DNA of 64,000 nucleotides, from NCBI RefSeq assembly GCF_008905045.1, contig NZ_VWMY01000020.1, positions 96,731-160,730 of the forward strand, in the 5' to 3' direction. Made by a program: the position numbers and the translations under genes. Numbering within the stretch: the first letter of the stretch is position 1; each line of letters starts with the position of its first letter. Positions 51,787 to 59,467 of this stretch are shown one piece after another. The notes below the pieces were generated by a model. The model searched no databases. It had not been told where the DNA came from and worked only from the letters and a program-made list of their open reading frames with translations. Source of the DNA: Streptomyces albicerus (GTDB lineage Bacteria > Actinomycetota > Actinomycetes > Streptomycetales > Streptomycetaceae).

Positions 51787-53988
51787 ATGTCCATTTCCAG
51801 TACTGATCACGTCGTCGTGCCCGAGAACGAGGCGCCCGACACGGTCGAGGCGACCGACGAGACCGCGGCTCCCGCGGTTCCCGAGGTCACCTTCGACACT
51901 CTCGGTCTCCCCGAGGGCGTTGTGCGCAAGCTCGCGCAGAACGGCGTGACCACCCCCTTCCCGATCCAGGCCGCGACCATTCCGGACGCCCTGGCCGGCA
52001 AGGACATCCTCGGCCGTGGCCGCACCGGCTCCGGCAAGACCCTCTCGTTCGGTCTGCCGCTGCTCGCGCGGCTGTCCGGCGGTCACACCGAGAAGAAGAA
52101 GCCCCGCGGCATCATCCTCACGCCGACGCGTGAGCTCGCGATGCAGGTCGCGGACGCCCTCCAGCCGTACGGCGACGTGCTCGGCCTGAAGATGAAGGTC
52201 GTCTGCGGCGGTACGTCGATGGGCAACCAGATCTACGCCCTGGAGCGCGGTGTCGACATCCTCGTCGCCACCCCGGGCCGGCTGCGCGACATCATCAACC
52301 GCGGCGCCTGCTCCCTCGCGAACGTCGAGGTGGCCGTCCTCGACGAGGCCGACCAGATGTCCGACCTGGGCTTCCTGCCCGAGGTCACCGAGCTGCTCGA
52401 CCAGATCCCGGGCGGCGGCCAGCGCATGCTGTTCTCGGCCACGATGGAGAACGAGATCTCCACGCTGGTCAAGCGCTACCTGAGCAACCCGGTGACGCAC
52501 GAGGTCGACGCCGCCCAGGGCGCGGTGACGACCATGTCGCACCACATCCTCATCGTGAAGCCGAAGGACAAGGCGCCGGTCACGGCCGCGATCGCCTCCC
52601 GCAAGGGCCGCACGATCATCTTCGTCCGTACGCAGCTGGGCGCGGACCGTATCGCCGAGCAGCTGCGTGAGTCGGGCGTGAAGGCCGACGCGCTGCACGG
52701 CGGCATGACGCAGGGGGCGCGGACGCGGACGCTGGCCGACTTCAAGGACGGTTACGTCAACGCGCTGGTCGCGACCGACGTCGCCGCCCGCGGTATCCAC
52801 GTCGACGGCATCGACCTGGTGCTGAACGTGGACCCGGCCGGTGACCACAAGGACTACCTGCACCGCTCCGGCCGTACGGCCCGCGCGGGGCGCTCCGGCA
52901 CGGTCGTGTCGCTGTCCCTGCCGCACCAGCGCCGGCAGATCTTCCGTCTGATGGAGGACGCGGGCGTCGACGCCTCGCGTCACATCATCCAGGGCGGTGC
53001 GGCCTTCGACCCGGAGGTCGCGGACATCACCGGTGCCCGGTCGATGACCGAGGTCCAGGCCGAGTCGGCGGGCAACGCGGCGCAGCAGGCCGAGCGTGAG
53101 GTCTCGCAGCTCACCAAGCAGCTGGAGCGCGCGCAGCGGCGTGCCGCCGAGCTGCGCGAGGAGGCGGACCGGCTGATCGCGCGGGCCGCGCGCGAGCGGG
53201 GCGAGGACCCGGAGGCCGCGCTGGCCGAGGCCGCTGCCGTCGTGGAGGCCGCCGCGGCCGCCGTCGCCGAGCAGACGGTCGCGCAGGAGGCCGCCGAGGC
53301 GGTGCGCGAGGAGCCGCGTCAGCGTCGTGACGAGCGGGGCAACTACGAGCGCCGTGACCGTCGTGACGACCGTCCGTCGGGTGGTTTCCGTCGGGACGAC
53401 CGTCGTGACAACGACCGTGGCGGGTTCAACCGTGACCGTCGTGACGACCGTCCCTCGGGCGGCTTCCGCCGTGACGACCGTCGTGACGGCGACCGTGGTG
53501 GCTTCAACCGTGACCGTCGTGACGACCGTCCCTCGGGCGGCTTCAACCGTGACCGCCGTGACGGCGACCGCCCGGCGTCGGGTGGCTTCAACCGTGACAA
53601 CGACCGCGGTGGCCGTTCCTTCGACCGTCGTGACGACCGTCCGTCGGGCGGCTTCCGTCGCGATGACCGTCGTGACGGCGACCGTGGTGGCCTCAACCGT
53701 GACCGTCGTGACGACCGTCCCTCGGGCGGCTTCAACCGCGACCGTCGTGACGGCGACCGCCCGGCGACTGGCGGCTTCCGCCGGGACGACCGTCCGGCCG
53801 GCCACCGCGGCAGCGACCGCCCGTTCAACCGTGACCGTCGCGATGACCGTCCGGCCGGCGGCGGCTTCCGCACCGGCAGCCATGACCGCCCGTACGGCCG
53901 TCGTGACGACCACCGTGGCGCCGGTTCGGGCTCCGGCTCGTCCTTCGGGCGTCGTGATGACAAGCCGCGCTGGAAGCGCAACGGCTGA
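51787..53988 (+). CDS. DEAD-box RNA helicase with repetitive Arg/Asp/Gly tail
   Basis: From ATG 51787 this is 733 aa. The core shows the Q-motif (GVTTPFPIQAATIPDALAG), GRTGSGKTLSF, PTRELAMQ, DEAD in VAVLDEADQMSDLGF, SAT in LFSATMENE and HRSGRTARAG. A coiled-coil Ala/Glu segment (about 440-520) leads to about nine repeats of the type DRRDDRPSGGFRRDDRRDGD with FNRDR variants, an RGG-like RNA-binding, phase-separation-prone tail. Probable role: RNA remodelling in ribosome assembly or cold adaptation. Terminator hairpin at 54021. Confidence 0.92.
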   Translation: MSISSTDHVVVPENEAPDTVEATDETAAPAVPEVTFDTLGLPEGVVRKLAQNGVTTPFPIQAATIPDALAGKDILGRGRTGSGKTLSFGLPLLARLSGGHTEKKKPRGIILTPTRELAMQVADALQPYGDVLGLKMKVVCGGTSMGNQIYALERGVDILVATPGRLRDIINRGACSLANVEVAVLDEADQMSDLGFLPEVTELLDQIPGGGQRMLFSATMENEISTLVKRYLSNPVTHEVDAAQGAVTTMSHHILIVKPKDKAPVTAAIASRKGRTIIFVRTQLGADRIAEQLRESGVKADALHGGMTQGARTRTLADFKDGYVNALVATDVAARGIHVDGIDLVLNVDPAGDHKDYLHRSGRTARAGRSGTVVSLSLPHQRRQIFRLMEDAGVDASRHIIQGGAAFDPEVADITGARSMTEVQAESAGNAAQQAEREVSQLTKQLERAQRRAAELREEADRLIARAARERGEDPEAALAEAAAVVEAAAAAVAEQTVAQEAAEAVREEPRQRRDERGNYERRDRRDDRPSGGFRRDDRRDNDRGGFNRDRRDDRPSGGFRRDDRRDGDRGGFNRDRRDDRPSGGFNRDRRDGDRPASGGFNRDNDRGGRSFDRRDDRPSGGFRRDDRRDGDRGGLNRDRRDDRPSGGFNRDRRDGDRPATGGFRRDDRPAGHRGSDRPFNRDRRDDRPAGGGFRTGSHDRPYGRRDDHRGAGSGSGSSFGRRDDKPRWKRNG
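53340..53900. repeat. Helicase tail coding repeats
   Basis: Units of 33-60 bp built from CGTGACCGTCGTGACGACCG and GGCGGCTTC modules, about nine copies in one frame, encoding DRRDDRPSGGF units. Confidence 0.85.
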
Positions 53989-54020
53989 AACGTCGGCTTG
54001 AACGGCCGCTGAGCATCACT

Positions 54021-54055
54021 GAAGGGCCCGGACGACCTCGGTCGGCCGGGCCCTT
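54021..54055 (+). terminator. Helicase gene terminator
   Basis: GAAGGGCCCGG and CCGGGCCCTTC perfect arms with a loop that also pairs (CGACC/GGTCG). Confidence 0.8.
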
Positions 54056-54182
54056 CGGCGTACCCGCTCCTTGCACGACCTGAGGGGGCTCGTTCCGAGC
54101 CATGCGATTTGGCCACCCTTTCCGGCCAAACGAAGTCCTCTGTGGCGCATGTCATACCCCTGGTGAGGGAATTGCTGGGGGC

Positions 54183-55718
54183 ATGACAGATGACGCCAGG
54201 ACACGTGGGCTGTCGGACGAAGAACGGCTTGCCCAGCTCGGCTACACGCAGGTTCTCGCCCGCCGCATGTCGGCGTTCTCCAACTACGCGGTCTCCTTCA
54301 CGATCATCTCGGTGCTCTCGGGATGCATGACGCTGTATCTGTTCGGCATGAACACCGGCGGGCCCGCCGTGATCACCTGGGGCTGGGTCGCGGTCGGCCT
54401 GATGACGCTGTTCGTCGGGCTCGCGATGGCCGAGATCTGCTCGGCGTACCCGACGTCGGCCGGCCTGTACTTCTGGGCCCACCGTCTGGCACCGCCGCGT
54501 ACGGCCGCGGCCTGGGCGTGGTTCACGGGCTGGTTCAACGTCCTCGGCCAGGTCGCGGTGACCGCGGGCATCGACTTCGGCGCGGCCTCGTTCCTGGGCG
54601 CGTACCTGAATCTCCAGTTCGACTTCGAGGTCACACCCGGCCGTACGATCCTGCTCTTCGCCGGGATCCTGATCCTGCACGGCCTGCTGAACACCTTCGG
54701 CGTACGCATCGTCGGCCTCCTCAACAGCGTCAGCGTGTGGTGGCACGTCGTGGGCGTGGCGGTCATCGTGGGCGCGCTGACCTTCGCGCCGGACCACCAC
54801 CAGTCGGCGTCCTTCGTGTTCACGGAGTTCGTGAACAACACGGGCTGGGGCAGCAGCATGTACGTGGTGCTGCTCGGCCTGCTGATGGCGCAGTACACCT
54901 TCACCGGGTACGACGCCTCGGCGCACATGACGGAGGAGACGCACGACGCGTCGACGGCCGGCCCGAAGGGCATCGTGCAGTCCATCTGGACATCGTGGAT
55001 AGCGGGTTTCGTCCTGTTGCTGGGCTTCACCTTCGCGATCCAGTCGTACGACGGGGCCCTCGGCTCGCCGACCGGGGTGCCGCCCGCCCAGATCCTCCTG
55101 GACGCGCTGGGCGCGACAGCGGGCAAGCTCCTCCTGCTGGTGGTCATCGGCGCGCAGCTGTTCTGCGGCATGGCGTCCGTGACCGCCAACTCCCGCATGA
55201 TCTACGCCTTTTCGCGCGACGGGGCGCTGCCGTTCTCCCACGTGTGGCACACGGTGAACCCGCGCACGCGTACGCCCGTCGCGGCGGTGTGGCTGGCGGC
55301 GCTCGGGGCGCTGGTCCTCGGCCTGCCGTACCTGATCAATGTGACCGCGTACGCGGCGGTGACGTCGATCGCCGTGATCGGCCTCTACATCGCGTATGTG
55401 ATCCCGACGCTGCTGCGGCTGCGCAAGGGTGACGGCTTCGAACGCGGTCCGTGGCATCTGGGCCGCTGGTCCCGCCTGATCGGGGTCGTGGCGGTCGGGT
55501 GGGTGGTCGTGATCACGATCCTCTTCATGCTCCCGCAGGTTTCCCCGGTCACCTGGGAGACGTTCAACTACGCCCCGATCGCGGTCCTGGCCGTCCTCGG
55601 CTTCGCCGCGGCCTGGTGGTTCGCCTCGGCCCGCCACTGGTTCCTCAACCCGGACCACGAACGCACCGTGGCCCGCGAGGCGGCCCGTGCGGGCGCCCCG
55701 GATCCGGTGGATCCGTAA
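54183..55718 (+). CDS. APC-family amino-acid permease
   Basis: From ATG 54183 this is 511 aa with about twelve membrane helices. LGYTQVLARRMSAFSNYAVSF, GGPAVITWGWVAVGLMTLFV and TGYDASAHMTEETHDASTAG resemble the GABA/choline-type amino-acid transporter group of the APC superfamily. Exact substrate unknown; an amine or amino acid is likely. Monocistronic, followed after about 140 bp by tRNA-Lys. Confidence 0.9.
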   Translation: MTDDARTRGLSDEERLAQLGYTQVLARRMSAFSNYAVSFTIISVLSGCMTLYLFGMNTGGPAVITWGWVAVGLMTLFVGLAMAEICSAYPTSAGLYFWAHRLAPPRTAAAWAWFTGWFNVLGQVAVTAGIDFGAASFLGAYLNLQFDFEVTPGRTILLFAGILILHGLLNTFGVRIVGLLNSVSVWWHVVGVAVIVGALTFAPDHHQSASFVFTEFVNNTGWGSSMYVVLLGLLMAQYTFTGYDASAHMTEETHDASTAGPKGIVQSIWTSWIAGFVLLLGFTFAIQSYDGALGSPTGVPPAQILLDALGATAGKLLLLVVIGAQLFCGMASVTANSRMIYAFSRDGALPFSHVWHTVNPRTRTPVAAVWLAALGALVLGLPYLINVTAYAAVTSIAVIGLYIAYVIPTLLRLRKGDGFERGPWHLGRWSRLIGVVAVGWVVVITILFMLPQVSPVTWETFNYAPIAVLAVLGFAAAWWFASARHWFLNPDHERTVAREAARAGAPDPVDP

Positions 55719-55861
55719 CTTTCCGCCACCCCCATCCACCCCCTTCCGCCCTCGCGGCACGGCCGGGTCACCGATACCCGATCGGAGTCCTGGCCTCGTC
55801 CGGCTATGCTCGTTCCTGCATCGACGCGGGTCGGTGCGGGCATCGGCGTGAGCCGGTGCGT

Positions 55862-55934
55862 GGACCCTTAGCTCAATTGGCAGAGCAGTGGACTTTTAAT
55901 CCATTGGTTGTGGGTTCGAGTCCCACAGGGTCTA
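55862..55934 (+). tRNA. tRNA-Lys (TTT)
   Basis: GGACCCTTAGCTCAATTGGC start, anticodon TTT in GACTTTTAATC, T arm TGGGTTCGAGTCCCA, no CCA encoded (ACCG). 73 nt. Confidence 0.95.
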
Positions 55935-56089
55935 CCGATGGCGGGCAGGCGATATGACCCCTGATCCGCGGTGCGGCGTCCGGGTCGGCTTCTGCTGACT
56001 CGGGCGTTGCTGCGTTCCGGGCCCATGCTGAGCATTGAGTCCCGCTAAGCGGTCTCGGGGAGGCTTAGGGGCCGCCGTACGAACTCCTG

Positions 56090-56716
56090 TCAGCCCGCCG
56101 TCAGTTCCGGAAGCGGCAGTGTGTGCTGGGTCTGCAGGACCTTCGCCCGCAGGTAGCGGACGTTGTGGGGCGTCGTGAAAACGCCCGTCGGGACGCGGTG
56201 GTTGACGGTGATGCCCAGGTCCCGGAGCTGGTTCGCCTTGTCGGGGTTGTTGGAGAGGAGGTCCAGCTCCGTGACGCCGAGGGCTGTCAGCATCTGGGCC
56301 GCCGCCGTGTAGTCGCGGGCGTCCTCGGGGAGGCCGAGCGCCGTGTTGGCGGCATAGGTGTCGAGGCCCTCGTCCTGGAGGGCGTACGCGTCGAGCTTGT
56401 TGTAGAGGCCTATGCCCCGGCCCTCCTGGCGGAGGTAGAGGAGTACGCCGCCGCGGGTGGCGATCTGTTCGACGGCCTCGCGGAGCTGGGGGCCGCAGTC
56501 GCAGCGGGACGAGCCGAAGACGTCGCCCGTCAGGCACTCGGAGTGGAGGCGCACCAGGGGGGTCGTCGACGGGGTGCCGAGGACCATCGCCAGGTGTTCC
56601 TGGCCGTCGGCCAGTCCGTGGAAGGTGACCAGTTCGGCGTCGACGCTGTAGCTGTCGTGGAAGCGCAGCGGTACCCGGACGCGCGAGCGCGGGGTGGCGG
56701 CGGGGAAGTCGGGCAT
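56090..56716 (-). CDS. ribA: GTP cyclohydrolase II
   Basis: This 208-aa enzyme opens GTP to the pyrimidine precursor of riboflavin. HSECLTGDVFGSSRCDCGPQ supplies the three zinc Cys residues, LYLRQEGRGIGLYNKLDAY is the active-site signature, and NNPDKANQLRDLGI follows. It is a stand-alone RibA, not the RibBA fusion. Two copies of an 18-bp operator (56744 and 56788) lie upstream and are shared with the neighbouring MarR and RibD-like genes, so it is probably a dedicated, regulated copy rather than the housekeeping one. Confidence 0.93.
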   Translation of the reverse strand: MPDFPAATPRSRVRVPLRFHDSYSVDAELVTFHGLADGQEHLAMVLGTPSTTPLVRLHSECLTGDVFGSSRCDCGPQLREAVEQIATRGGVLLYLRQEGRGIGLYNKLDAYALQDEGLDTYAANTALGLPEDARDYTAAAQMLTALGVTELDLLSNNPDKANQLRDLGITVNHRVPTGVFTTPHNVRYLRAKVLQTQHTLPLPELTAG

Positions 56717-56743
56717 GCGGGTACTCCGGTCCGGGTTCTCATC

Positions 56744-56761
56744 TGCTTCAGTTTTGAAGCA
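56744..56761. promoter_or_regulatory. MarR operator A upstream of ribA
   Basis: TGCTTCAGTTTTGAAGCA, within a perfect 7-bp-arm inverted repeat (56743-56762), 28 bp before the ribA start. Confidence 0.75.
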
Positions 56762-56787
56762 GTTCCTCGGATCGAGACCCTACCTCA

Positions 56788-56805
56788 TGCTTTAAAGTTG
56801 AAGCA
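56788..56805. promoter_or_regulatory. MarR operator B upstream of ribA
   Basis: TGCTTTAAAGTTGAAGCA, same length and core as operator A, 44 bp further upstream. Confidence 0.75.
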
Positions 56806-56897
56806 ATGTGTGACGGTGGTGGATGTGGTGCGGTTCACGTGCCTTTATGTGCCCCGCATATGTGCTCAAATGGATTCACGTGTGTGCTCGTACGGAC

Positions 56898-57413
56898 TCA
56901 CGTACAAGAGCTCGACGAGCGACGGCGCCACGGGACGTCGTCGGGTGTGGTCTGCGGATCGTCGCCCTCGAGCCCGCGCGCGATCCCCGTGCAGATCTCC
57001 TCCAGCTGCCCCACCTGCTCCGGGGTGAGGTTGTCGAAGAGGGTCGCGCGGACCGTCTCGACATGGCCGGGCGCCGTGCGCTCGAGGACGGCCATTCCAT
57101 CGTCGGTCAGGATCGCGATACTGCCCCGCTTGTCCATGCGGCATCCTTCACGGCGTACCGCCCCGTCCTTCTCCAGGCGGGTCACCGCGTACGTCAGCCG
57201 ACTACGGGTGATCTTCGTCTTCTCGGCGAGGTCGGTCATGCGCAGACTGCGGTCCGGGGCCTCGGAGAGGTTGGCCAGGATGGAGTAGTACAGGTGCGGC
57301 ATGCCGGCGTCCTGCTGGAGCTGTCGGTCGATCGCGTCCTCCAGGAGGTGGGAGGCGGCGATGTAGGCGCGCCAGGCGCGCTGCTCCTCGGGGGTGAGCC
57401 AGCGGGTCGTCAT
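56898..57413 (-). CDS. MarR-family regulator of the rib-like locus
   Basis: From ATG 57413 this is 171 aa. MTTRWLTPEEQRAWRAYIAA and LSEAPDRSLRMTDLAEKTKI lead into the winged-helix recognition region ITRSRLTYAVTRLEKDGAV and wing MDKRGSIAILTDDG. It lies between ribA and the RibD-like gene. An 18-bp site matching the two ribA operators sits at 57430-57447, 17 bp before its start and facing the RibD-like gene, implying autoregulation and control of both. Likely ligand: a flavin-like or pterin compound, which is inference. Confidence 0.88.
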   Translation of the reverse strand: MTTRWLTPEEQRAWRAYIAASHLLEDAIDRQLQQDAGMPHLYYSILANLSEAPDRSLRMTDLAEKTKITRSRLTYAVTRLEKDGAVRREGCRMDKRGSIAILTDDGMAVLERTAPGHVETVRATLFDNLTPEQVGQLEEICTGIARGLEGDDPQTTPDDVPWRRRSSSSCT

Positions 57414-57429
57414 GCGCCCAGTGTAAGTT

Positions 57430-57447
57430 TGCTTCAAACTTGAACCA
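57430..57447. promoter_or_regulatory. MarR operator C between MarR and RibD-like genes
   Basis: TGCTTCAAACTTGAACCA, overlapping the perfect inverted repeat AAGTTTG-CTT-CAAACTT (57425-57441). Confidence 0.75.
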
Positions 57448-57483
57448 AGTCCGATCTTCGGCCGGTCCACACCCTGCCTCCGA

Positions 57484-57536
57484 AAGAGTCCCAAAGAGTC
57501 CCAAAGAGTCCCAAAGGGTTCCGAAGAGTCCGAAAG
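57484..57536. repeat. 10-bp tandem repeats in the leader of the RibD-like gene
   Basis: About five units of AAAGAGTCCC, the last two degenerate, end 12 bases before the ATG. The period equals one helical turn. Confidence 0.85.
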
Positions 57537-57547
57537 AGAGCGCGTAC

Positions 57548-58693
57548 ATGCCCCACCCCTACGTCCTGTTGTCCGCTGCCGTCTCCCTCGACGGCTGCCT
57601 GGACGACACCGGCCCCGGACGGCTGCTCCTCTCCGGGCCCGCCGACTTCGACCGGGTCGACGAGGTACGGGCCGAGTCCGACGCGATCCTGGTCGGCGCG
57701 GGCACCCTGCGCGCCGACAACCCCCGCCTCCTCGTCAACTCCGCCGAGCGGCGCGCGGCCCGGGTCGCCGCCGGACGGCCGGAGTACCCGCTGAAGGTCA
57801 CCGTCAGCGGCAGCGGTGACCTGGACCCGACCGCCAACTTCTGGTCCACGGGTGGCGAGAAGATCGTCTATACGTCCGACAAGGGCGTCCAGAGGGCCAC
57901 GGACGCGCTGCGCGGGCACGATGACGTCGATGTCGTCCCCGTGGGGTCGGGAGACGTGGACTGGCGGGGCGTCCTCGCGCACCTCCACGACATACGCGGC
58001 GTGCGGCGCCTCATGGTCGAAGGCGGCGGCCGCGTCCACACCCAGCTCCTCCAGCAGGGGCTCGCCGACGAACTGCAGCTCGCCGTCGCGCCGCTCGTCG
58101 TGGGGGAGCCGGGCGCGCCACGGCTGTTCGGGCCCGGTGGATATCCGGGCGGCCCCCGGAACCGGATGCGGCTGGTCGAGACACGGCCCGTGGGGGACGT
58201 CGTCCTCATGCGGTACGTCCCCACCGCGCCCGGCACCGGCAACGTCCCCTCCGCGGCCGATCACCGGTGGCTGGCGCTCGCCTGCGAACTGGCCGCCGAG
58301 TGCCCGCCCTCGCGGACGGCGTTCAGCGTCGGCGCGGTCGTGGTCGCCGCCGACGGTACGGAACTGGCCCGCGGCCACTCCCGTGAGTCCGACCCCGTGT
58401 CGCACGCCGAGGAGGCCGCGCTCGCCAAGATCGGGCCGGACGATCCGCGGCTCGCGACCGCCACGGTCTACAGCAGCCTGGAGCCGTGCGCCCGCCGCGC
58501 CTCCCGTCCCGCGCCCTGCGCCCGGCTGATCCTCGACGCGGGGGTACGCCGGGTGGTCACCGCATGGCGCGAGCCGGACACCTTCGTCGCGTCCGCGGAC
58601 GGGAGCGGGCTGCTGGCCGCGGAGGGCGCCGATGTCCTCGTGCTCCCGGAGTACGAAGCCTCGGCGAAGGCGCCCAACCGCCATCTCGGCTGA
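57548..58693 (+). CDS. RibD-like fusion with reductase domain first and deaminase domain second
   Basis: From ATG 57548 (AAAGAGAG site) this is 381 aa. Residues 1-225 match the RibD_C/DHFR-like reductase (YVLLSAAVSLDGCLDD, ILVGAGTLRADNP, RLMVEGGGRVHTQLL). Residues 235-375 match a cytidine/deoxycytidylate-deaminase fold: zinc His and catalytic Glu in VSHAEEAAL and Cys pair in EPCARRASRPAPC. Canonical RibD has the deaminase first, so the order is inverted. The spacing between the two Cys is one residue longer than in RibD. With ribA it could convert the GTP-derived pyrimidine in two steps. Confidence 0.85.
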   Translation: MPHPYVLLSAAVSLDGCLDDTGPGRLLLSGPADFDRVDEVRAESDAILVGAGTLRADNPRLLVNSAERRAARVAAGRPEYPLKVTVSGSGDLDPTANFWSTGGEKIVYTSDKGVQRATDALRGHDDVDVVPVGSGDVDWRGVLAHLHDIRGVRRLMVEGGGRVHTQLLQQGLADELQLAVAPLVVGEPGAPRLFGPGGYPGGPRNRMRLVETRPVGDVVLMRYVPTAPGTGNVPSAADHRWLALACELAAECPPSRTAFSVGAVVVAADGTELARGHSRESDPVSHAEEAALAKIGPDDPRLATATVYSSLEPCARRASRPAPCARLILDAGVRRVVTAWREPDTFVASADGSGLLAAEGADVLVLPEYEASAKAPNRHLG

Positions 58694-58807
58694 GCGGCGC
58701 GTTTCGTCTCCGACCCCAGGTGATTCGTCTCGAACCGGGGGTAAAGGGCAGGCGACGTAAACCTGTGCGCTTCGGGTCCCGCGGATGGCGTACACTGGTC
58801 TTAACGA

Positions 58808-58881
58808 CGCGGGGTGGAGCAGCTCGGTAGCTCGCTGGGCTCATAACCCAGAGGTCGCAGGTTCAAATCCTGTCCCCGCTA
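58808..58881 (+). tRNA. Initiator tRNA-fMet (CAT)
   Basis: CGCGGGGTGGAGCAGCTCGG start, anticodon CAT within CTGGGCTCATAACCCAG (three G-C pairs typical of initiators), unpaired first base (C1 against T72). 74 nt; a TACACT -10 box lies at 58793. Confidence 0.95.
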
Positions 58882-58887
58882 CTGAAG

Positions 58888-58932
58888 GCCTGGGGCCGGA
58901 ATCCGACAAGGATTCCGGCCCCAGGCGTTTTT
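58888..58932 (+). terminator. tRNA-fMet terminator
   Basis: GCCTGGGGCCGGAATCC and its complement form a 17-bp stem with GTTTTT after it. Confidence 0.9.
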
Positions 58933-58934
58933 GC

Positions 58935-59279
58935 GTGCCTGTATGACGTGCGCCTCGCCTCCGCCGGGAGGGCGTCGACGCCTTCGGGAGGTTGTCATGG
59001 TGCTGCTCGCCGTGCGCCGGCCCTGAGTTCGGAGCCTCTCGTTTCATCCTCTGGAGTCTCTGGCCACCTATATCACCCGTAGTAGTCGAACGACGCCCCT
59101 CCGCATAACAACTGACACACCATCAACAAACCTTCCGTACCTGAATGGCGATCAACTCGCCCGATTTACCCCGCTCATGACCCGTAAGTCCAGGCCAAGA
59201 GCTTTAACGATCATCAGGAACAGCTTGGAATCCGGGGCCCGGGTCTATTAACGTTCGATAACGCAGCGCGGTCGTCCCA
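58935..59279. other. Intergenic, AT-richer, no gene
   Basis: No open frame with a ribosome site is seen. It probably holds the promoter for the riboswitch-controlled peptidase; TATTAA at 59246-59251 and GATAAC at 59256-59261 are -10-like. Confidence 0.45.
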
Positions 59280-59452
59280 GCCGTCACAAGAGACGGCTCC
59301 GTGCTCACGCGCCGAATCCCGCAAGGGAACCGGGGAACCACCAATTGGGGTGAATCGCGTGTCTTTCGCGGTGGAGTACACCGTGGTTGACGCGCGTAGG
59401 AGACCTTCCTGCTCCGAACCCGTCAGCTAACCCGGTAGGCGAGAAGGAAGGA
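59280..59452 (+). promoter_or_regulatory. c-di-AMP riboswitch (ydaO-yuaA type)
   Basis: Conserved blocks appear in the expected order: GCCGTC...GACGGC stem, CCGAATCCCGCAAGGGAACC, GGGGAACCACCAATTGGGGTG, then GCTCCGAACCCGTCAGCTAA and CCGGTAGGCGAGAAGGAAGG. This class sits before cell-wall hydrolase genes in Streptomyces and reduces expression when c-di-AMP is high. Confidence 0.88.
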
Positions 59453-59467
59453 AAGGAGTGCGCCCAC

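Noticed and set aside
51586..53913. 775-codon open frame antisense to the DEAD-box helicase
   Set aside because: Val/Thr/Ala-biased shadow of a repetitive GC-rich gene; the sense strand has all helicase motifs.
57434..58795. 453-codon open frame antisense to the RibD-like gene
   Set aside because: The sense frame carries the deaminase and reductase motifs and the operator-linked start.
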